A stretch of 13,445 bases of DNA from JBGPGW01 sp046349515. Lineage in GTDB: Bacteria > Pseudomonadota > Alphaproteobacteria > CADEGL01. The stretch is from the NCBI GenBank assembly GCA_046349515.1, contig JAXMCE010000029.1, forward strand, positions 1 to 13,445, given 5' to 3'. Shown here one piece after another: positions 1 to 5,949 of this stretch (within the stretch, counting starts at the first letter, position 1; each line of letters begins with the position of its first letter). A program made the translations under genes and the position numbers. The notes below the pieces were generated by a model that did not search any database, was not told the DNA's origin, and worked only from the letters and a program-made list of their open reading frames with translations.

Positions 1-129
1 CTGATCGAGGCGACCGTAAGCGCGCGCAATAACGTATTTATTGCAGCAATGTTGCAGTTATATGACGAAGCGAGAAAGGCGACCGGGGCTCGAGAGACTG
101 CATTTATCGCTCGCTTGGCGGCGCGGTGA
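1..129 (+). CDS. C-terminal end of an unidentified protein (partial, enters from left edge)
   Basis: Frame 1 is open from the first base to a TGA at 127-129, giving 42 residues that end in an alanine/arginine-rich, probably helical tail (ETAFIARLAAR). The stretch reads like an amphipathic helix (VFIAAMLQLYDEARKA), which supports a real C-terminus, but no family is recognisable. About 25 of 42 codons end in G or C, lower than in the neighbouring genes. This could mean a less typical gene or a non-coding frame that is open by chance. It would be convergent with the porin gene, with about 170 bases between the two stops. The coding call is tentative because the upstream part lies outside the window. 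Confidence 0.4.
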   Translation: MIEATVSARNNVFIAAMLQLYDEARKATGARETAFIARLAAR

Positions 130-249
130 CCCGCAGGGCTGGCCCGGCGCTGGGAGGCTTAAGGAGCGTCTGGGCTAAAACGGATGACGACGAGCAAGGC
201 GCGGGAGACCTGGTGGCGCGATACGGATCACCACTGCAGACGGGCGGGA

Positions 250-270
250 CGGCCCGAGGTCTTAGGGCCG
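250..270 (-). terminator. possible hairpin terminator after the porin gene
   Basis: CGGCCC at 250-255 pairs perfectly with GGGCCG at 265-270 around a 9-base loop. It lies about 30 bases beyond the porin stop codon, in the convergent intergenic region. There is no T-run on either strand, so intrinsic termination is uncertain. The rest of 130-298 shows nothing else I can support. Confidence 0.25.
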
Positions 271-298
271 GGCACACACTCGAACGTCCGATTCGCGC

Positions 299-1768
299 CT
301 AGAAATTATATTGCATGCCGAGCTGCACGCGGCTGGCCTGGCCGTCCTTGTCCTGGTTGAAGCCAGTCACGGCGGCGGTGTAGTTCCACCCGTGCATAAA
401 TTCGAGCCCGACCGTCACGCGCGAAACGGGATTCCACATGATGTTCGCGTGGGTCGTCCGCGTGTGGTTTGTCTGGCCATTGGCGGCCGCGCCGAGCTTG
501 GCCGTGTCCACGGTGTTGAAGGCTTCACCGTAATAGGCGCTGGAACGCAGCGCATTGGTCCAGTAGTGGGTGAACCCCGCCCAGTAACCAAGCGCCGTAT
601 TGAGCGTGATGTCGGCACCGCAGCCTGCTTTGACGCTGAGCGATCCTGCGCAGGTGTTGGCCGGTCCGCTATTGGCGTTGCTCACGACATAGTCGCGTGA
701 TCCAGCGCCGCGCACATAGCGGTTGACGCCTTTGCCATATTGAACGGATGCGGCGATGACGTCCTTTGCTCCGATCCAAGGCATTTTCAAGGTTGCGCCC
801 ACATGGCCGCCGCCGCCGAGCGCGCTGTCGCTGTCGCCGACGCCATCCGTGTAGTGGAAGTACCGTGCGACGCCGGTGACGTTGATCGCTCCCCAGGAGG
901 GGCGATAACGCAGGGCCGCGATGAAGTCTGGAGCAAGGTCGGTGAAGTTGTTGTTGGCCGAAGCGGCGTTCGCGACGTTCCGGATGTTCGTCTGTTCCGG
1001 GTTCTCGAGCGCAAGGTCCATGGAGAGCGTATCGATGAGATCCGCTGTGTACCGGATTTGCGCCTGGCGATTGTAATCCTGGCCCGCCGGTCCGAACCAA
1101 TCGACCGTGTCGAAGGCCGTGTCCTGGTCCATGAAGGTCGAGTGCGTCTGGCCGGCGAGAACGGGGCCCAGCTGGCCGTAAGCCTGCCTCAGGCGGAAGA
1201 GCGATGAATTCGAAAATCGCTCGTTGCCGCCCGCGCCGTCAAAATCGCCTTCAATCCGGGTTCGCAGCGAGCCCCAATCGGTCGGCGTCCGCGTATCGAA
1301 CCGGATCCGCGACTGCCGCGCATGCATGTTGACGTCGCTTCCCTGCCCGGCAGCGGCCGTGCCGTCGCGTGCAATCGACGAGACGACGAAACTGGTACCC
1401 AGCGTGCCACCGCCGACGCCACCACCGCCAGGCGAGGTATGGGGTCTCCCGATCGTGTAGAACGCATCCACCCGGGCGTAACCGCTGAAACTCATGGACG
1501 TATCCGTGCCTGGCAGCTTCCACGAGCCCGGGAACTCACCGGCCGTGACGGCCTGCGCGGGCGCAATCCGCTCCTTCTCCCCGTTCGACTGGTCGAGGCG
1601 CTTTTGCTCCAGGTAATCGATTCGGCTCTTGAGAGCTTCGAGCCGCTCTCTCAGCTCTCGCTTTTGCTCTTCTGTCGCTTCATTGGCCGCAACTGCGCCA
1701 CCCTGAAAGGCCAGAGCGGCCGCCGAACCAAGAAGCAATGGCCGCAGATAGGTGTTCCCCCAAGTCAT
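299..1768 (-). CDS. DcaP-like trimeric outer-membrane porin, probably phosphate-starvation regulated
   Basis: A 489-residue outer-membrane channel protein. Residues 1-27 form a Sec signal peptide: a hydrophobic run LLLGSAAALAF, then AVA before the likely cleavage near 27/28. Next comes a short coiled coil, residues 30-60, with a clear a/d heptad (L39, L43, L46, I50, L53), as in DcaP-type porins. The rest is a beta-barrel opening with FSGYARVDAFY (94-104). It has the family-like stretch around 154-230 (RIRFDTRTPTDWGSLRTRIE, FRLRQAYG, LAGQTHSTFMD) and ends in the terminal Phe (QYNF) recognised by the BAM machinery. A Gly-rich segment (114-121) and a Cys373/Cys383 pair probably lie in surface loops. 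The start at 1768 follows AGGGGA at a good distance. The PHO box upstream (1829-1861) suggests induction by PhoB when phosphate is scarce. Fold assignment is firm; the solute is not known, and phosphate or an organic phosphate is only inferred. Confidence 0.87.
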   Translation of the reverse strand: MTWGNTYLRPLLLGSAAALAFQGGAVAANEATEEQKRELRERLEALKSRIDYLEQKRLDQSNGEKERIAPAQAVTAGEFPGSWKLPGTDTSMSFSGYARVDAFYTIGRPHTSPGGGGVGGGTLGTSFVVSSIARDGTAAAGQGSDVNMHARQSRIRFDTRTPTDWGSLRTRIEGDFDGAGGNERFSNSSLFRLRQAYGQLGPVLAGQTHSTFMDQDTAFDTVDWFGPAGQDYNRQAQIRYTADLIDTLSMDLALENPEQTNIRNVANAASANNNFTDLAPDFIAALRYRPSWGAINVTGVARYFHYTDGVGDSDSALGGGGHVGATLKMPWIGAKDVIAASVQYGKGVNRYVRGAGSRDYVVSNANSGPANTCAGSLSVKAGCGADITLNTALGYWAGFTHYWTNALRSSAYYGEAFNTVDTAKLGAAANGQTNHTRTTHANIMWNPVSRVTVGLEFMHGWNYTAAVTGFNQDKDGQASRVQLGMQYNF

Positions 1769-1816
1769 GTTCGTTGTCCCCTAGTTTCATCTCTAGCGCA
1801 CGAAATCAGGCGAGCT

Positions 1817-1861
1817 TCACTAGGGACGCGCGATGACGAATGGATGACGGTCGCATTACAG
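1817..1861 (-). promoter_or_regulatory. PHO box (three 11-base PhoB units) and putative -10 of the porin gene
   Basis: Read on the minus strand, three units follow each other at exactly 11-base spacing: CTGTAAT+GCGA (1861-1851), CCGTCAT+CCAT (1850-1840) and TCGTCAT+CGCG (1839-1829). The PhoB half-site consensus is CTGTCAT followed by about four A/T-rich bases; these match at 6/7, 6/7 and 5/7 positions, although the linkers are not A/T-rich. In known PhoB-activated promoters the box replaces the -35 element, with the -10 about ten bases downstream. Here that place holds a weak TAGTGA (1822-1817). A transcript would start near 1810, leaving a leader of about 42 bases before the porin ATG. The box reads toward the porin and lies downstream of phoR's stop codon. 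Confidence 0.65.
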
Positions 1862-1891
1862 AACAGCGAAGCGACGAAACAGGTTGGAGCG

Positions 1892-1907
1892 GTGGCGGAT
1901 ATGCCAC
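1892..1907 (-). other. small inverted repeat downstream of phoR
   Basis: GTGGC (1892-1896) and GCCAC (1903-1907) form a 5-base-pair stem with a 6-base loop, about 75 bases past the phoR stop and 30 bases upstream of the PHO box. It could be a weak terminator separating phoR from the porin promoter. It is short and lacks a T-run on either strand. Confidence 0.2.
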
Positions 1908-1980
1908 AGAAGCGAAGACCGGCGCCGACCGCGCGACTCACTCGGCATGTCGTGGGCGCCAAGAATCGTGAGCGGGACGG

Positions 1981-3387
1981 CTAGTGAGCGGGTGACTGAA
2001 GGGATGGGAGGCGTACCGTAAAGGTGCTTCCCCGGCCAAGGGTGCTTTCGATCGACAACGAACCCCGATGGCGATTGACGATATGTTTGACGATGGCCAA
2101 GCCCAAGCCGGTGCCGCCAAGCTCACGCGAGCGAGCAGCGTCAACGCGGTAGAACCGCTCCGTGAGGCGCGACAGGTGCTCTCTCGGGATGCCCTCGCCT
2201 TGATCGCGCACCGAAAGGGCCACGACAGCCAGCCCGTCGGTGTCCCGCGCCGCGGCCGGAGGGAGAGTCTCCGGGCGAGCACGGATCACAACTTCCGTGC
2301 CGGAACGCGCATATTTGACAGCGTTATCGACGAGGTTCTGCACAAGCTGTGTCAATTCGTCCGCATCACCTGCGACCGCAGGAAGGTCCGGTGGAAGGTC
2401 GATCGCGAATGTGACCTGCCGGTCGCGCGCGCGCAGTTGCAACACGTCGATGACACTCCTGACGATTTGCGAAAGTTCGATCGCATCGGTGGGCTGGCTG
2501 TGCTCGTGCATTTCAATGCGCGAAAGGGACAGAAGATCGCCGACGAGGCGCGCCATCCGTGTTGCCTGTTCGCCCATAATGTTGAGAAAGCGGCGACGCG
2601 TGTCCTGATTCTCATCGGCGCCCGACCGCAAGGTTTCAATAAATCCGATCAGCGCCGAGAGCGGCGTCCTCAACTCGTGGCTGGCATTGGCCACGAAATC
2701 GGCGCGCATTTGTGCGGTTCGCTTGATCTCGGTCTGGTCGTGAAAGGTCAGAAGAAGCCACGGCTCGGCACCGGGAAGCGACGGCAAGGGTTCAAGGCGC
2801 GCGCGCAAGTCGAGAACAACGCGGCCGGGCAGGCGAAGTTCAGCGTCCCGCCCGACCCCGTCGCCCAGTGTCAGTGCGGCCGCCTGGAGCAGGCCCGGGT
2901 CCCGGACGATGGTCGCCAGATCGCGCCCGATGAGCTCCGCACCGAGCAGGCGCGTGGCGGCCTGGTTGGCGCGGCGTGCCGTCATCGCATGGTCGACGAC
3001 GATGATCGCATCGGCAAGCTTGTCGACGATCGATTCGGACTCTCGGTGAAGCTTATCGAGCTGCGCCGCCCGGTCGTCCCAGATGCGAACAAGGCGTCGC
3101 ACCGATGTCCCAAGGCCCAGCAAGTCACCGGGAAGGGTAAGTGCCGAGACCTTGATGTTGGCCGCTTGACCCAAATCATCGAGGATCTGACGCACCGTGA
3201 GGAGGAGCGCCACGCGCTTTCGCACTAAAACGGCTGTCGCCGCGACCACGAGAAGCCAAAGGGCCACCGCCGGCAGGATGCCGAGCGACCCGGACACCGA
3301 GAGCCCGGCCAAGACCGCGGCCGAGGGAAGCGATAGCAAGGTCGCTGCTGCAAGACTTTTTCGAATAGCTGAGTGACGTGACGGCAC
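1981..3387 (-). CDS. phoR: phosphate-regulon sensor histidine kinase PhoR
   Basis: A 468-residue membrane-bound histidine kinase. In the known system it autophosphorylates and passes phosphate to PhoB when phosphate is limiting. Two transmembrane helices lie at about 12-32 and 36-55 with almost no periplasmic part, typical of PhoR, which senses through the Pst/PhoU complex. A linker and PAS-like domain (about 110-225, LADAIIVVDHAMTARRAN) follow. The H-box is FVANASHELRTPL with phospho-acceptor His237. The ATPase domain has the N-box QNLVDNAVKYA (N351, N355), G1 box DQGEGI (395-400), F-box RLTERFYRVD (407-416) and G2 box GGTGLGL (424-430). All catalytic motifs are intact. The start is GTG at 3387; no other in-frame start lies upstream, and the ribosome binding site is weak (AGGA very close). 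It follows maeB on the same strand by 68 bases, so read-through from maeB is possible. phoB is not adjacent. The PhoR identity rests on architecture and on the PHO box next door. Confidence 0.85.
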   Translation of the reverse strand: MPSRHSAIRKSLAAATLLSLPSAAVLAGLSVSGSLGILPAVALWLLVVAATAVLVRKRVALLLTVRQILDDLGQAANIKVSALTLPGDLLGLGTSVRRLVRIWDDRAAQLDKLHRESESIVDKLADAIIVVDHAMTARRANQAATRLLGAELIGRDLATIVRDPGLLQAAALTLGDGVGRDAELRLPGRVVLDLRARLEPLPSLPGAEPWLLLTFHDQTEIKRTAQMRADFVANASHELRTPLSALIGFIETLRSGADENQDTRRRFLNIMGEQATRMARLVGDLLSLSRIEMHEHSQPTDAIELSQIVRSVIDVLQLRARDRQVTFAIDLPPDLPAVAGDADELTQLVQNLVDNAVKYARSGTEVVIRARPETLPPAAARDTDGLAVVALSVRDQGEGIPREHLSRLTERFYRVDAARSRELGGTGLGLAIVKHIVNRHRGSLSIESTLGRGSTFTVRLPSLQSPAH

Positions 3388-3455
3388 GGTCCTAGCGCAC
3401 CTATGTGTGAGGTACCGGCGTCATTCGCCGCGGCCCGCAGAGACCTCTCGCATAG

Positions 3456-5735
3456 TCAGCGTCGCGACGATCCGATCGCATCATCCGCGGCGAGAGCCGC
3501 CATGTGGACGATGTCCGAAACAGTGGCGCCCATTTGCACGATGTGGATCGGCTTCGACAGCCCGATGAGGAGCGGTCCAACCGCCGTCCCGCCGCCGAGC
3601 TTCTGAAGGAGCTTGGCCGAGATGTTGGCGCTGTGGAGCTCAGGCATGATGAGGACGTTGGCTGGTCCCGACAGGCGGCAGAACGGGTAGAACTGCCTCC
3701 GAAGGTCGTGGTCGAGGGCCACGTCGGCGGACATCTCGCCGTCGTATTCGAAGTCCTGCGAACGGGCATCGAGCATGCCGACGGCGTCGCGCACGCGCTG
3801 GGCCTGCTCACGCTGCGGATTGCCGAAATTCGAGAAGGAGAGAAGAGCCACGCGCGGCTCGTGCCCCAGTTGGCGCGCCTTCTGGGCCGCCTGGGACGCG
3901 ATGTCGGCCAACTCGACCGGAGTCGGTCGCTCATGGACGGTCGTGTCGGCGATGAACACGGTTCGACCGCGCGCAAGGAGAATCGTGAGGCCGAAGACGC
4001 GATCACCCGGCTTGGGGCCGATGACGCGGCGTACCTCTTCGTAGCTCGCGGAGAAACTTCGCGTGAGGCCTGTGACCATGGCATCCGCGGCGCCGGTCGC
4101 GACCATGCAAGCGCCGAAAACGTTGCGATCCTGGTTCACCATGCGCTGGCAATCGCGAAAGAGCGCGCCGCGACGCTTGAGGCGATCGTAGAGGAACTCC
4201 GCGTACCGCGCGTTGTCATGGGAGAGACGCGCATTGTGGATCTCGAGACTTCCGCCTCCCACGAGCCCCATGGCTTCCATGGTCCGATGGATGCGCTCTT
4301 CACGGCCGATGAGGACGGGCGTGCCGTAGCCGGCATTGCGAAACGTCACGGCCGCCCGGATCGTCTTCTCTTCCTCGCCTTCTGCGAAGACCACGCGCAT
4401 GTCATGGTTGCGCACGCGGTCGAGAATGCGCTGGAGGCCGGCTGCCGTCGGATCGAGGCGCGCCGAGAGTTCGCTGCGATAGGCGGGCATGTCGATGATC
4501 GGGCGTCGCGCGACGCCCGAATCCATGGCGGCTTTGGCGACTGCCATGGGAACATTCATGATCAGTCGGGGATCGAAGGGCGCCGGGATGATGTATTCCG
4601 GTCCATAGCGAAGCTGGCGCCCCGCATAGGCCGCACCCACTTCGTCCGGCACATCCTCGCGCGCGAGCGCGGCAATCGCTTCGGCTGCTGCGATCTTCAT
4701 CTCGTTGTTGATCGTCGAGGCGCGGACATCGAGCGCGCCGCGGAAGATGTAAGGAAATCCCAAGACATTGTTTACTTGGTTCGGATAGTCGGAGCGCCCG
4801 GTTGCGATGATGGCGTCGTTCCGCGTTGCTTTGACCTCTTCGGGCATGATTTCGGGATCCGGATTGGCCATCGCGAAAATGATCGGGCGCGCAGCCATGG
4901 ACCCGGCCATCTTGGCGGACATTGCGCCCTTGACGGACAGGCCGAAAAAGACGTCGCTGCCTTCGATGGCTTCGGCCAAAGTGCGCGCCTTCGTCTCGAC
5001 GGCATAGGCGGACTTCCACTGATTCATGCCGTCGCGCCGGCCGACGTAGAGCACGCCCTTGCTGTCGCACATAAGGATGTTGGCTCGCGGCATTCCCATG
5101 CTGACCAGCAGTTCGGCGCATGCAATGGCCGCAGCCCCGGCGCCATTGACGACGAGGCGGCACTTCTTGATGTCGCGGTCGGTCAGATGGAGCGCATTGA
5201 TAAGGCCGGCGGCCGCGATGATGGCCGTGCCGTGCTGGTCGTCGTGGAAAACGGGAATATCGAGGAGCTCTCTCAGCCGCTCCTCGATGATGAAGCATTC
5301 CGGAGCTTTGATGTCCTCGAGGTTGATGCCGCCGAAGCTCGGGCCCAGAAAGCGGACGCAATTGACGAACTCTTCGACCTCCTTGGTATCGATCTCAAGA
5401 TCAATCGAATCGACGTCGGCGAACCGCTTGAACAAGACGGCCTTGCCTTCCATGACCGGCTTGGCGGCGATCGCGCCGAGATCGCCGAGACCGAGAATGG
5501 CGGTGCCGTTGGAAATCACGGCGACAAGATTGCCTTTTGCCGTGTAGTCGTAGGCGAGAGTGGGATCGCGCGCGATGTGTTTGACCGGCCAGGCCACGCC
5601 CGGCGAATAGGCCAGCGACAGATCGCGCTGAGTCGTCAGCGGCTTCGTCGCATTGATTTCGATCTTCCCGGGCCGTCCGCTCGAGTGGAGAAGCAACGAC
5701 TCTTGTTCGGTGACGTGTGCGTCTTCCTCGCTCAT
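3456..5735 (-). CDS. maeB: NADP-dependent malic enzyme with C-terminal phosphotransacetylase-like domain
   Basis: Oxidatively decarboxylates malate to pyruvate and CO2, making NADPH, in the cytoplasm. The protein is 759 residues, matching my recollection of the E. coli MaeB length. Malic domain: YSPGVA with Tyr43 and MEGKAVLFK with catalytic Lys98, then HDDQHGTA (164-171). The NAD(P)-binding domain carries the dinucleotide loop NGAGAAA (197-203) and AMANPDPE (288-295). From about 430 to the end lies a phosphate acetyl/butyryltransferase-like domain (VVFAEGEEEKTIRAA, FIADTTVHERPTP), which in this family is regulatory and responds to acetyl-CoA rather than being clearly catalytic. The start was placed at ATG 5735 because AGGCGAGG sits just upstream and MSEEDAHVTEQESLLLH fits the family; the frame is open 16 codons further but without support. 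It is transcribed divergently from mutS. Confidence 0.94.
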   Translation of the reverse strand: MSEEDAHVTEQESLLLHSSGRPGKIEINATKPLTTQRDLSLAYSPGVAWPVKHIARDPTLAYDYTAKGNLVAVISNGTAILGLGDLGAIAAKPVMEGKAVLFKRFADVDSIDLEIDTKEVEEFVNCVRFLGPSFGGINLEDIKAPECFIIEERLRELLDIPVFHDDQHGTAIIAAAGLINALHLTDRDIKKCRLVVNGAGAAAIACAELLVSMGMPRANILMCDSKGVLYVGRRDGMNQWKSAYAVETKARTLAEAIEGSDVFFGLSVKGAMSAKMAGSMAARPIIFAMANPDPEIMPEEVKATRNDAIIATGRSDYPNQVNNVLGFPYIFRGALDVRASTINNEMKIAAAEAIAALAREDVPDEVGAAYAGRQLRYGPEYIIPAPFDPRLIMNVPMAVAKAAMDSGVARRPIIDMPAYRSELSARLDPTAAGLQRILDRVRNHDMRVVFAEGEEEKTIRAAVTFRNAGYGTPVLIGREERIHRTMEAMGLVGGGSLEIHNARLSHDNARYAEFLYDRLKRRGALFRDCQRMVNQDRNVFGACMVATGAADAMVTGLTRSFSASYEEVRRVIGPKPGDRVFGLTILLARGRTVFIADTTVHERPTPVELADIASQAAQKARQLGHEPRVALLSFSNFGNPQREQAQRVRDAVGMLDARSQDFEYDGEMSADVALDHDLRRQFYPFCRLSGPANVLIMPELHSANISAKLLQKLGGGTAVGPLLIGLSKPIHIVQMGATVSDIVHMAALAADDAIGSSRR

Positions 5736-5792
5736 GGCGATCCTCGCCTCGGTCGTGGGTTCGCGGTACCCTGGTGGTAGCACGAAGACGCG

Positions 5793-5821
5793 ATGTTAGG
5801 CGCTGGCCTCACAGTCGTCAA
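5793..5821 (-). promoter_or_regulatory. sigma-70-like promoter of maeB
   Basis: On the minus strand TTGACG (5821-5816) and TAACAT (5798-5793) are separated by exactly 17 bases, close to the TTGACA/TATAAT consensus. Initiation would fall near 5786, leaving a leader of about 50 bases before the maeB ATG at 5735. An inverted repeat, GGCGCT (5799-5804) and AGCGCC (5822-5827), abuts the upstream side of both hexamers and could be an operator. Confidence 0.6.
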
Positions 5822-5852
5822 AGCGCCAGGAAGCAGGCCGATGGCGGTCGGT

Positions 5853-5867
5853 GTCCGCATAGCGGAC
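5853..5867. repeat. 15-base inverted repeat in the maeB/mutS divergent region
   Basis: GTCCGC-ATA-GCGGAC is a perfect 6+6 inverted repeat with a 3-base centre. It lies upstream of both divergent genes, about 32 bases upstream of the maeB -35 and about 17 bases upstream of the mutS -10 candidate. A transcription factor operator is the natural reading, but no regulator is identifiable. Confidence 0.4.
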
Positions 5868-5870
5868 GTT

Positions 5871-5889
5871 CCATGTCATGTGATATGGT
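5871..5889 (+). promoter_or_regulatory. candidate extended -10 of mutS, inside an imperfect palindrome
   Basis: TGATATGGT (5881-5889) reads as an extended -10 (TG, one base, TATGGT), with no recognisable -35. The same stretch is part of CCATGTCATGTGATATGG (5871-5888), which equals its own reverse complement at 14 of 18 positions, so a dimeric protein could cover the promoter. Start of transcription would be near 5896. Weakly supported. Confidence 0.35.
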
Positions 5890-5901
5890 CGCGGCCGGCT
5901 G

Positions 5902-5915
5902 TCGCCGCGCGGCGA
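5902..5915. repeat. 14-base perfect palindrome in the mutS leader
   Basis: TCGCCGCGCGGCGA is fully self-complementary and lies between the mutS -10 candidate and its start codon. It could be an operator or form part of an mRNA hairpin. High GC raises the chance of such palindromes. Confidence 0.35.
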
Positions 5916-5949
5916 TGGTCGATTCCCCAAACACGCATGAGCACGCCTC

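Noticed and set aside
2068..3228. 386-codon plus-strand open frame antisense to phoR
   Set aside because: It is a composition shadow of phoR, whose kinase motifs are all intact on the minus strand.
3504..5780. 758-codon plus-strand open frame antisense to maeB
   Set aside because: It mirrors the maeB coding frame almost end to end; long antisense frames are common in GC-rich genes. maeB has every family motif, whereas the antisense product shows no recognisable domain.
5874..5890. Second PHO box upstream of mutS (TGTCAT at 5874-5879)
   Set aside because: A single half-site; the positions 11 bases to either side do not match, unlike the porin promoter.
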